From contig JANXZG010000042.1 in the NCBI GenBank assembly GCA_025355645.1, positions 62,001 through 126,000 of the forward strand: DNA of 64,000 bases, in the 5' to 3' direction. Position numbers and translations under genes: made by a program. Below the pieces are notes generated by a model. It ran no database searches and had not been told where the DNA came from. It was given only the letters and a program-made list of their open reading frames with translations. Shown one piece after another: positions 8,840-16,521 of the stretch. Numbering within the stretch: the first letter of the stretch is position 1; every line of letters starts with the position of its first letter. Origin of the DNA: Gammaproteobacteria bacterium (lineage in GTDB: Bacteria > Pseudomonadota > Gammaproteobacteria > Steroidobacterales > Steroidobacteraceae).

Positions 8840-10210
8840 ATGATGACCCTGGATCAGTTTGTACTCGCGGCCTATCTGATCGGCATCCTGATCGTCGGGA
8901 TCTGGTCGCAACGCAAGGCTAAGACGCAGGAGGATTTCCTGGTCGCGGGCCGTTCGGTCGGACCGATCCTTTATTCCGGGACACTTGCGGCGGTGATTCT
9001 GGGCGGAGGCTCCACGGTCGGCGGCGTAAAGCTCGGCTATGTGTATGGAATTTCCGGGATGTGGCTGGTCTTCATGTACGGGCTTGGCATGATCGTGATG
9101 GGCGTTGTGCTGGTGCCGCGAATCCTGAAGTTGAAGTTGTTCACGATCACCGAACTGCTGGGGCGGCGCTACAGCCCTGCCTCGCGCATTGCGGGCGGCG
9201 TCGTCATGGCCGCTTACGACCTGATGATCGTCGTGACCGGCACGATCGCCGTCGGTGCGGTCATGGAAGTGATCGTCGGCATTCCGCGCACGCCAGCGAT
9301 CCTGATGAGCAGCGGTGTTACGGTTGTGTACTCGGTCTTTGGCGGCATGTGGGCGCTGACCGCAACCGATATCGTGCAATTCGTGATCAAGACGATCGGC
9401 ATCCTGATGGTTCTACTGCCGGCGGCGATTTACCACGCCGGCGGCTTTGCCGGCATGCATGCGCATCTGCCGCCAGAGTTTTTCTCGCTGACGCATATTG
9501 GCGGATCGAAGATCCTGGCATTTTTTACGCTGTATTTTTTCGGGATACTGATTGGACAGGATGGCTGGCAGCGCGTATTCACGGGGCGCAGCCTGAAGGT
9601 TGCACGCAACGGCGGAATCTATGTGGGCATTTATTGCATGGTGTACGCGATCGCGGGCGCCACCATCGGCGCGGCAGGGCACGCCTTCCTGCCGCCGCTT
9701 GCCGACCCCGATCTTGCCTTTGCGACGATCGTGAACGCGGTGCTGCCCGCAGGCATGCGCGGCCTGGTTCTTGCCGCTTCGCTCGCGGCGATCATGTCGA
9801 CCTGTAGCGCCTGCCTGCTGGCCTCCGCCACGGTTCTGATTGAAGATGTGTACTTTCCGCTGCGAAAATCCACGAGCATCGGGTCGGTCAACCTGACCCG
9901 TGTCGTCACCCTGTTGCTGGGCATCGCGGCAACTGTGGCTGCCTGCGAAACCGACGATGTGATTGCAGCGCTCACGGTAGCCTATGACCTGCTGGCCGGC
10001 GCGCTGTTTGTGCCGGTCATCGGCGCGATCCTATGGCCGCGCGGCACGAGCAGCGCGGCGCTGACTTCCATTTCGGTCAGCGGCATTGCGGTTCTCGTGA
10101 TGCTGTTCGTGAAGGGCATGAACTCCGATGCGCCGATCTACGTCGGGCTCGGCCTGAGCCTGATGATCTTTGTATCCATGAGCCTGCTGGGAAAACCGAG
10201 GAATCTATGA
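8840..10210 (+). CDS. Sodium:solute symporter (SSS) family protein
   Basis: A 456-residue membrane protein with about twelve to thirteen helices. The N-terminal features fit the SSS family: LIGILIVGIWSQRKAKTQED, FLVAGRSVGPI and the glycine-rich helix ILGGGSTVGG; a second family region is GQDGWQRVFTGRS. Members such as PutP and related carriers import amino acids, carboxylates or ureides with sodium. GAGGTGA upstream fits ATG 8840 (or 8843). Its stop overlaps the ATG of the ureohydrolase (ATGA), so it is the likely importer for that enzyme's guanidino substrate; the pairing is inferred from coupling. Confidence 0.82.
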   Translation: MMTLDQFVLAAYLIGILIVGIWSQRKAKTQEDFLVAGRSVGPILYSGTLAAVILGGGSTVGGVKLGYVYGISGMWLVFMYGLGMIVMGVVLVPRILKLKLFTITELLGRRYSPASRIAGGVVMAAYDLMIVVTGTIAVGAVMEVIVGIPRTPAILMSSGVTVVYSVFGGMWALTATDIVQFVIKTIGILMVLLPAAIYHAGGFAGMHAHLPPEFFSLTHIGGSKILAFFTLYFFGILIGQDGWQRVFTGRSLKVARNGGIYVGIYCMVYAIAGATIGAAGHAFLPPLADPDLAFATIVNAVLPAGMRGLVLAASLAAIMSTCSACLLASATVLIEDVYFPLRKSTSIGSVNLTRVVTLLLGIAATVAACETDDVIAALTVAYDLLAGALFVPVIGAILWPRGTSSAALTSISVSGIAVLVMLFVKGMNSDAPIYVGLGLSLMIFVSMSLLGKPRNL

Positions 10211-11178
10211 CCTACCGCAAGAAAGGCGTCGTCGACGGTGTCGAATACGAGCCGATGAAAGAGCCGCGCTATACTGATATCGCGACGTTCATGCGCACGC
10301 CGCTCGCGACGAGCCTTGCCGACGTCGATATCGGCCTGATCGGCGTGCCGACGGACCTAGGCGTCACGAATCGCCCCGGCGCGCGGCACGGCCCGCGCGA
10401 GATCCGCAACTCCTCGAGCCTGATGCGCGGCTTCAATCTCGGCATGCGCATGAACCCCTATGAGCTATGCCGGATTGCCGACCTCGGCGATGTGCGTTTC
10501 ACCGGCCGATACGACTTGGAGGCACAGACGGCGCAGATCGCGGATTTCTACCGGCTTGTGCACAAGGCCGGGATCATCCCGGTCACGGCGGGCGGGGATC
10601 ACTCGATCACGTTCCCGATCTTCCAGGGGATCGCCGCCGCGGGTCCCATTGGCATGGTGCATATCGATGCACACTGCGACACCTGGGGCGAATATTACGG
10701 CTCGAAGTTCACTCATGGAGCGCCATTCCGACTTGCCGTCGAGCACGGGCTGCTCGATCCGAAGCGCACGATCCAGATCGGCATCCGTGGCGGTCAGAAC
10801 CTGATGGACGGCATTAATTTCTCGCTAAACCACGGCATGCGCGTTGTGTTCATGGAAGAGTTTGCAACGCTGGGAGTCGAACGCGTGATCGCCGAGGCGC
10901 GCCGCGTGGTCGGCGATGGGCCGACCTACATCTCATTTGACGTCGATGGCCTCGATCCGGTGTATGCGCCGGGCACCGGCACGCCCGAAGTCGGTGGCAT
11001 CACGGCACTTGAGGCGCAGCGCCTGCTGTACGGCCTTCGCGGCCTGAACCTGATCGGCGGCGATGTGGTCGAGGTCGCTCCGCCATACGATCAGACCGGG
11101 AACACCGCGCTGGTCGGAGCCACGATGATGTTCGAGATCATCTGCCTGATTGCCGACCGGCACTGGGGTAAGAAGTAG
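10207..11178 (+). CDS. Manganese ureohydrolase (guanidinopropionase/guanidinobutyrase/agmatinase family)
   Basis: A 323-residue arginase/agmatinase-family enzyme. All binuclear manganese ligands are present: H132 in GGDHS, D154-A-H156-C-D158, and D245-V-D247 in SFDVDGLDP. It hydrolyses a guanidino group to urea and an amine. Length and the PGTGTPEVGG segment fit the guanidinopropionase/guanidinobutyrase branch as well as agmatinases; the substrate loop cannot be resolved by eye. EC 3.5.3.17 enzymes are recorded to act slowly on taurocyamine, which matters given the taurine-type module nearby. The start ATG 10207 overlaps the symporter stop; a longer in-frame reading from 10033 lies inside the symporter gene and is not credible. 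It ends the operon, with a 94-base convergent gap after it. Confidence 0.82.
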   Translation: MTYRKKGVVDGVEYEPMKEPRYTDIATFMRTPLATSLADVDIGLIGVPTDLGVTNRPGARHGPREIRNSSSLMRGFNLGMRMNPYELCRIADLGDVRFTGRYDLEAQTAQIADFYRLVHKAGIIPVTAGGDHSITFPIFQGIAAAGPIGMVHIDAHCDTWGEYYGSKFTHGAPFRLAVEHGLLDPKRTIQIGIRGGQNLMDGINFSLNHGMRVVFMEEFATLGVERVIAEARRVVGDGPTYISFDVDGLDPVYAPGTGTPEVGGITALEAQRLLYGLRGLNLIGGDVVEVAPPYDQTGNTALVGATMMFEIICLIADRHWGKK

Positions 11179-11272
11179 ATCCCTGCACGCGTTATTCGAA
11201 AGATCCGCTCCAGCTTGCGACCTGGGCCGCGGCGAATTGGGGCAGCAGGCAGCAGCGGCTTTAGCGCTGGTG

Positions 11273-12754
11273 TCACCGCCCGGTATTGATCCACACCACC
11301 TTGGGTTCGGTGAAATTTTCGATGGCCATCTCGCCATGCTCGCGGCCGAAGCCTGAGTCCCGCGATCCGCCCCAGGGCAGGCGCACGTCGGTGGGCCCGA
11401 AGGTGTTAACCCACACGGTGCCGGCCTTTAGGCGTCGGGTGAAGCGATGCGCGCGCGCGATGTCAGCTGTCCAGACACCGGCTGCAAGGCTGTACACCGT
11501 TCCATTCGCGATACGCAGGGCGTCCTCCTCGTCCGCAAAGGGAATCATGGCGGCCACGGGCCCGAAGATCTCTTCCTGCGAAATGCGCATCTGCGGGGCG
11601 ACGCCTGCAAACACCGTCGGAGTGACGAAATAGCCGCGCTCACCATGGCGCGCGCCGCCCGTCACGAGCCTGGCGCCCTCACGCCGACCTACCTCAATGT
11701 AGTCGAGGACGCGCTGCATCTGCACCTGGGATATTAGCGGCCCCATGCCTGTCGCGGCATCCTGCGGATCGCCGACCCGTATTGCACGTGCGCGTGCGGC
11801 AACGCGCTCGACCACCTCGTCGTAAACGCTCTGGTGAACAAGGATGCGTGAGCCGGCCGAGCAGACCTGGCCGGAGTTGAAGAAAATACCGGCCGCGGCT
11901 GCCCGTGATGCGGCGTCCAAATCGGCGTCCGGAAAAATAATATTCGCCGACTTGCCACCGAGTTCCAGCGTCACGCGCTTCAGGTTGCCGGCGGCGCTGC
12001 GCAGGATCTGGCGCCCCACGGTCGGGGAGCCTGTGAAGGTCACTTTGTCTACATCGGGGTGATCGACCAGGGCCTGGCCAGCCGTCTTGCCAAATCCGGG
12101 CACGACATTCAGCACGCCACCCGGAATGCCGGCCTCGAGCGCCAGCTCGCCGAGCCGCAGTGCGGTCAGTGGCGTGATCTCGGCGGGCTTCAGCACCACC
12201 GTGCATCCGCAGGCGAGCGCGGGAGCAATCTTCCACATGCCGATCATCAGCGGAAAGTTCCACGGTACGATCGCGCCGACCACGCCCACCGGTTCGCGCA
12301 CCGTATAGGTCAGGGCGTCATTGCGGGTTGGGATGACCTGCCCATTGATCTTGTCGGCCATGCCGGCGTAGTACACCAGCGTGTCGAGCACCGCCGGCAG
12401 GTCCTGGCGCCGGATCGCGGCGACCGGCTTGCCGGAATCCAGGCTCTCCAGGTCGATCAGTTCGTCCTGGGCGCTGCGGATGGCGTCTGCGAACTTCATC
12501 ATCAGCATCCCGCGTTCCGAGGCCCGCATCTGTCCCCAGTCCCCTTCAAGCGCGGCGCGCGAGGAGCGCACCGCGATATCGACGTCCTGCGCATCGGCTT
12601 CGGCGACCTGCGCAATCTGAGCGCCGCTGGCCGGGTTCAGGGTATCGAAGTAGCGGCCAGACAAAGCCGGGACGCGCTGGCCGTCGATCAGCAGATCGTG
12701 CCGGACGTTCTGTGCAACGACGGCGGGCGCTATGGACTTGGCAGATGTTGACAT
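11273..12754 (-). CDS. NAD(P)-dependent aldehyde dehydrogenase
   Basis: A 493-residue class-I-like aldehyde dehydrogenase. Visible motifs are the PWNFP cofactor region, FTGSPTVGR, the general base E264 in LELGGKSA, and the nucleophile C298 in NSGQVCSAGSR. ATG 12754 is chosen over ATG 12760 because GAGGA lies eight bases before the former and only two before the latter. Substrate class is not determined: betaine aldehyde, gamma-aminobutyraldehyde, phosphonoacetaldehyde and sulfoacetaldehyde dehydrogenases all share this fold. The neighbourhood contains sources of several such aldehydes. It is transcribed away from the ModE-like regulator, which probably controls it. Confidence 0.85.
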   Translation of the reverse strand: MSTSAKSIAPAVVAQNVRHDLLIDGQRVPALSGRYFDTLNPASGAQIAQVAEADAQDVDIAVRSSRAALEGDWGQMRASERGMLMMKFADAIRSAQDELIDLESLDSGKPVAAIRRQDLPAVLDTLVYYAGMADKINGQVIPTRNDALTYTVREPVGVVGAIVPWNFPLMIGMWKIAPALACGCTVVLKPAEITPLTALRLGELALEAGIPGGVLNVVPGFGKTAGQALVDHPDVDKVTFTGSPTVGRQILRSAAGNLKRVTLELGGKSANIIFPDADLDAASRAAAAGIFFNSGQVCSAGSRILVHQSVYDEVVERVAARARAIRVGDPQDAATGMGPLISQVQMQRVLDYIEVGRREGARLVTGGARHGERGYFVTPTVFAGVAPQMRISQEEIFGPVAAMIPFADEEDALRIANGTVYSLAAGVWTADIARAHRFTRRLKAGTVWVNTFGPTDVRLPWGGSRDSGFGREHGEMAIENFTEPKVVWINTGR

Positions 12755-12776
12755 GGTCATGTTCCTCGTTATATAT

Positions 12777-12823
12777 AGGTAAATAAATGCATATTTAACG
12801 TCTCAAATACACCCTATTTACCT
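12777..12823. promoter_or_regulatory. Inverted-repeat operator candidate between the aldehyde dehydrogenase and its regulator
   Basis: Perfect 9-base arms AGGTAAATA (12777-12785) and TATTTACCT (12815-12823) are separated by 29 bases that include ATGCAT. The whole intergenic stretch 12755-12930 is strikingly AT-rich against the GC-rich genes on both sides, as expected for promoters. ModE-type regulators bind AT-rich inverted repeats with widely spaced arms, so this is a plausible site for the divergent regulator. Confidence 0.5.
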
Positions 12824-12930
12824 TGGTGAACGCAATTTTACTCGGTGTTTAGGCTGCTTGGAATATGCTTTTGAGTTCCTAATTTCGGATGCTTATATAT
12901 GCATTATTATTCATATTATCGGGGCTTGGC

Positions 12931-14007
12931 ATGATCCGAATCGAGATTGAACCGGTCTGGCGGTTTACGAAGGACGACGGTTCGCGATCCATGCTGGTCA
13001 TGATGGATCTGCTGCAGGAGATCCGCGCCAGCGGCAAGATCACGCGTGCGGCGGATCAGTCGCACATGTCCTACCGACATGCCTGGAACCAGATCGAAAA
13101 GTGGTCTGCGTTCTTCGGCGCTCAGCTGGTCGAGCGGCGCCAGGGTCGGGGAACGACGCTGACGCCGCTGGGCGACAAGCTGGTCTGGGCGGGGCAGCGG
13201 CTGCGCGCGCGCTTGAAGCCGCAGCTCGATAATCTGTCACAGGAACTGGAGACCGAGATCAACCAGCTCCTACCGCATAGCCCGAGGATCGTGCGCGTGC
13301 ATGCGAGCCATGGCTTCGCGGTCGCGAAGCTGCGCGAGATGCTGAGCCATGAGCCCGACATCGGCGTGGACCTGCGCTACGTCAGCAATCAGTCCTCGCT
13401 CGCCTCGCTTGCGCGCAACGAATGCGACCTGGCCGGCATGCATTTGCCGCAAGGCGCCTTGCGGCGCCGCAGCATCGCGGCATCCAGGGGCTGGCTGTCG
13501 CCCGCGACCCACCGCGTGATCAGCTTCGTCACGCGCGAGATGGGGCTGATCGTCAAGCGCGGAAATCCGTTGAAGATCGAGTCCCTGGATCAACTGCTCG
13601 ATCCGTCCATCCGCTTCGTGAACCGCGAACCGGACTCCGGCACGCGCCTGTTGTTCGAGGAACTGTTGCATCAGGCGGGAGTCGATGGCTCGCGCATCAA
13701 CGGCTACGCGCAGATGGAATTCACGCACGCCGCGGTCGCTGCCTATGTAGCCAGCGACATGGCCGATGTCAGTTTCGGCGTCGAGGCCGCCGCACGTCAG
13801 TTCGACTTGGGGTTCGTGCGCCTGGTCACCGAGGACTACTTCTTCGTGTGTCTGAAGTCCACCCTGGAACTCGATTCGATCAAGCGCGTCTTGTCTATCA
13901 TGCGCAGCACGGAATTTCGCACCGCCATTGATAGCCTGCCGGGATACGCCGTGAAGGAAGCCGGCGCCATTAAGACAGTTCGCGAGGTATTCCGCAGCGA
14001 CGACTAG
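12931..14007 (+). CDS. Transcriptional regulator: ModE-like winged helix plus PBP-like ligand domain
   Basis: A 358-residue regulator. Residues about 10-100 form a ModE/LysR-type winged helix (SGKITRAADQSHMSYRHAW, then RRQGRGTTLTPLGDKL). The remainder resembles the PBP_like domain found behind such helices (about residues 115-340, with RFVNREPDSGTRLLFE and FTHAAVAAYVASDMADV), which binds a small ligand in the manner of periplasmic binding proteins. Start ATG 12931 has GGGG six bases upstream; an upstream ATG at 12889 would add an unlikely hydrophobic leader. It is divergent from the aldehyde dehydrogenase, with the inverted repeat between them, so the ligand may be the aldehyde's precursor (inference). 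Confidence 0.8.
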   Translation: MIRIEIEPVWRFTKDDGSRSMLVMMDLLQEIRASGKITRAADQSHMSYRHAWNQIEKWSAFFGAQLVERRQGRGTTLTPLGDKLVWAGQRLRARLKPQLDNLSQELETEINQLLPHSPRIVRVHASHGFAVAKLREMLSHEPDIGVDLRYVSNQSSLASLARNECDLAGMHLPQGALRRRSIAASRGWLSPATHRVISFVTREMGLIVKRGNPLKIESLDQLLDPSIRFVNREPDSGTRLLFEELLHQAGVDGSRINGYAQMEFTHAAVAAYVASDMADVSFGVEAAARQFDLGFVRLVTEDYFFVCLKSTLELDSIKRVLSIMRSTEFRTAIDSLPGYAVKEAGAIKTVREVFRSDD

Positions 14008-14276
14008 CCAGGCCCGTGCTACCGCGATTCCTACACGGTACCGCGTAAATGCCTGATGAACAAAGCAAATGCGGTCCAGCGGCCGATATCCGGCACAATT
14101 TAAATCCGGATGTTTTAGACTCCTTTACCGACAAGACGTGACCTCTGGGGCGATGCACTTGATGAACGGAATGTTTAAATCGCCGACGTGTTCACCCCTG
14201 TGCTGCGCTCATCGCGTGCGCCCTAGCGGATGGAACCCATTTGAGGCCATTCACCGCGAAGGCTGCTGACGGACCA
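14008..14276. other. Intergenic stretch with a short inverted repeat
   Basis: No gene is apparent. The sequence holds two copies of TACCGCG near 14022-14045 and a 6-base inverted repeat ATCCGG (14088-14093) / CCGGAT (14106-14111) followed by GTTTTA. The latter may be a weak terminator for the regulator gene or part of the promoter of the next one; neither can be confirmed by eye. Confidence 0.3.
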
Positions 14277-15233
14277 ATGCGTAAGCTCACTCCCGCGCAA
14301 AGATGGTGGCTTGCTTTGCAACGCCTGATCGCCTCGTGCCGAATCCTGCGTTATCCGCACAAACTCAGGCAGCTGTGGAACATGGGATTTATGGGCCAGT
14401 ACCTCAAGGGTCAAAACCAGCGCGACCGGTTTTTTTTCCTGACCCATAATTATTACCTGTCGCGATACTTCACCGTGGCGCAGCGAATTGACAGCGCGAT
14501 CTTCCATTACGGGTACGAAGGCCGGGTCGGCGCTTCGGCCTACCTGCGCGACGTCTATCACTCCCGCCGCGGGCTTACGCTTTGGCAGCAGGTCGTCGAC
14601 GGCGTGCGTTGTGCGATAACGCTGTGCGCGACTGAGGATAACCGGCATGAAGGCGACTTGAGCGTCTGTTGCTTTGTCAACGATGTGCGCGTTTGCCGCG
14701 TGTCGTTTTCTTATGTCGATAGCAGTGTCTTTGGACTCGCGTCGCAGTGCACGATGTTTGTGACCAGGAATCAGACTGACCATGTTCCCGAGCTTCAGCT
14801 ATTCCGCAACACCTTCAAGCAGAATTCGCCGCCCTTTTTCTGTATAGCCTCTGTGTGCGGAATTGCCATGGCGAACGGCATGCCAGCCATCTACGTGGTC
14901 AAGGCTGATGCGCAGATTGCCTACGCCGAGACCTATGCGGAAAGCTTCAGTAATTCCTACTCGACCCTCTGGAAGCGGCTGGGAGCGCAGGAGATCGGTT
15001 GCAAACATGCCTATTCGATGCCGATTCCGCTGCTGTTGGCCCCGCTGTCGGCTGTGAAGCACCGAAGCCGGGCCATCGCCAGGCGTCGTAACTGGCTGGA
15101 AATCGCACTGTGTACGCGACGAACAATTCTCGAATGTGGAATGGGCCCTGCCCAGGCAGAAGAGGACGGCGACCCCGTGACGCGGCTCTGGGAAGGTCAG
15201 GAAGAAGGGGACATCGCGCAAAGCCAGAGCTAG
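14277..15233 (+). CDS. VirK/YbjX-like (DUF535) protein
   Basis: A 318-residue protein resembling the DUF535 family (VirK of Shigella, YbjX/SomA of enterics). Visible family-like parts are FFFLTHNYYLSRYFT followed by a lipid-like beta-rich middle, GDLSVCCFVNDVRVCRVSF and the late segment YAESFSNSYSTLWKRLG. Members are cytoplasmic and linked to envelope stress or outer-membrane lipid changes; the biochemical activity is unknown. ATG 14277 is chosen; TTG 14241 is possible. The gene stands alone between the aldehyde dehydrogenase regulator and the sulfonate module, converging on ackA, and does not fit the catabolic theme around it. The last 30 residues are acidic and low in similarity to what I expect of the family. 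Confidence 0.65.
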   Translation: MRKLTPAQRWWLALQRLIASCRILRYPHKLRQLWNMGFMGQYLKGQNQRDRFFFLTHNYYLSRYFTVAQRIDSAIFHYGYEGRVGASAYLRDVYHSRRGLTLWQQVVDGVRCAITLCATEDNRHEGDLSVCCFVNDVRVCRVSFSYVDSSVFGLASQCTMFVTRNQTDHVPELQLFRNTFKQNSPPFFCIASVCGIAMANGMPAIYVVKADAQIAYAETYAESFSNSYSTLWKRLGAQEIGCKHAYSMPIPLLLAPLSAVKHRSRAIARRRNWLEIALCTRRTILECGMGPAQAEEDGDPVTRLWEGQEEGDIAQSQS

Positions 15234-15271
15234 CGGCTCCGGATAATCGTCAAGCATGCGGTCGGTCGGTC

Positions 15272-15290
15272 GCGAGGCGGCGCACCTCGC
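15272..15290. terminator. Hairpin between convergent genes, possible terminator
   Basis: GCGAGG (15272-15277) can pair with CCTCGC (15285-15290) around a seven-base loop. It lies in the 68-base gap between the converging DUF535 gene and ackA. A GTTTT run follows ten bases later on the plus strand, so a contribution to termination is possible, but this is not a classical stem plus T-tract. Confidence 0.3.
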
Positions 15291-15301
15291 CTGGCGGGTT
15301 T

Positions 15302-16516
15302 TCACGGCGGCCTATCAAGCAGCGCCGCGGCTTCCACCGCAATCAGTCCCGCCTCATCCACCGGTACCATCAAGATTGCCGCGCGGCTCGTGGGCATTGC
15401 GATGTTGGCGGCAACCCCCATGCACGCGGCATTTGCCTGTGGCGATAGCGAAATCCCGGCCCAGGACAGATCCCCGATGATACGGCGGCGAATGTCGGGG
15501 CAGTTCTCGCCGATGCCGCCACCGAATGCGATTGCATCGACGCCGTCGAGCTCGGCAATATAAGCCGCGAGATAGTGGCGCGCTCGCCGGCAGAATATAT
15601 TTATCGCGAGTGCGGCTTCGCGGTCGCCTCCTTGTTCGCGCCTCAACAGCTCGCGCATATCGGCGCTCTTGCCAGATAGGCCGAGCAGGCCGCTGCACTC
15701 GTTGAGTTCTTTGCGCATTGCAGGCGCCTGCATGCCGGTCCGTTCCATGACATACAGCACTGCGCCGGGATCCACATCGCCTGAGCGCGTGCCCATCACG
15801 AGGCCCTCGAGCGGCGTGAATCCCATGCTGGTCGCGACGGGCTCGTTCGCGCGCGTGGCGGTCACCGAACAACCCCTCCCCAGTTGCAGGCTGACGATGC
15901 GCTCACTCGGGGCCGACCGACCGAGATATGTGCGTGCTCCCTGGCATATGCTGCGATGGGCAAGTCCATGGAAGCCATAGCGCCGGATGCCAAACTCCAC
16001 GCGCCAGCGCGCCGGGACCGCGTATTGATAAGCCTGCTCGGGCAATGCGGCGTAGTAAGCTGTGTCGAACACGCCGATGAGGGGCACCTCGGCACCGAGC
16101 GAGTGCCGAACCGCGTCAATGACCGAGAGCGCCGGCGGATTGTGCAGCGGCGCGAGTTCGCTAATCTTGTCCAGCGCTGCAATTTCAGGATCGCCAAGCA
16201 GGGTAGTCGCGCGAAAGCGCTCGCCGCCATGCACGATGCGATGCACGCTCGCCGCAAGGCCGGCCAGCCCGTCGCGTCCTTGAATCGCTGAGTCCTTGAA
16301 CCATGCGAGCGCGGATACGGCTGCATCCGCCAGTGAGCGCACGCTGGCAAGCGCAGGCGCCATCCCGGGCGCATCGCGGCATACGTAAAGACCGGATCCG
16401 TCCGCGCTTTCCGTAAAAATGCCGCCGCGGATTCTGTTGGGTAGCGATTTGTCCGCGAGCTCGAGCAGCTCGAATTTCAGCGATGAACTGCCCGCGTTGA
16501 ACACCAGCAGCCGCAT
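15302..16516 (-). CDS. ackA: Acetate kinase
   Basis: A 404-residue member of the acetate kinase family, which interconverts acetyl phosphate plus ADP and acetate plus ATP. Motifs: FNAGSSSLKF at the N-terminus, VHRIVHGGERF, FDTAYY, YGFHGLAHRS, TPLEGLVMGTRSGDVDPG and FGGGIGENC. One departure is LQLGRGCSVTA where most acetate kinases have an LGNGxS phosphate motif. The start lies five bases after the permease stop, so it is the last gene of an xsc-permease-ackA transcript. There it can use the acetyl phosphate made by Xsc directly to form ATP, instead of the phosphate acetyltransferase commonly seen beside xsc. A phosphate acetyltransferase may exist elsewhere in the genome. Confidence 0.9.
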   Translation of the reverse strand: MRLLVFNAGSSSLKFELLELADKSLPNRIRGGIFTESADGSGLYVCRDAPGMAPALASVRSLADAAVSALAWFKDSAIQGRDGLAGLAASVHRIVHGGERFRATTLLGDPEIAALDKISELAPLHNPPALSVIDAVRHSLGAEVPLIGVFDTAYYAALPEQAYQYAVPARWRVEFGIRRYGFHGLAHRSICQGARTYLGRSAPSERIVSLQLGRGCSVTATRANEPVATSMGFTPLEGLVMGTRSGDVDPGAVLYVMERTGMQAPAMRKELNECSGLLGLSGKSADMRELLRREQGGDREAALAINIFCRRARHYLAAYIAELDGVDAIAFGGGIGENCPDIRRRIIGDLSWAGISLSPQANAACMGVAANIAMPTSRAAILMVPVDEAGLIAVEAAALLDRPP

Positions 16517-16521
16517 GCTGT

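Noticed and set aside
10033..10206. Longer start of the ureohydrolase at 10033
   Set aside because: It lies entirely within the symporter gene; ATG 10207 overlaps the symporter stop in the operon's usual manner and gives a normal family length.
5425..10206. Guanidine riboswitch upstream of the ureohydrolase module
   Set aside because: Gene junctions leave no more than 18 bases; there is no room for such an element.
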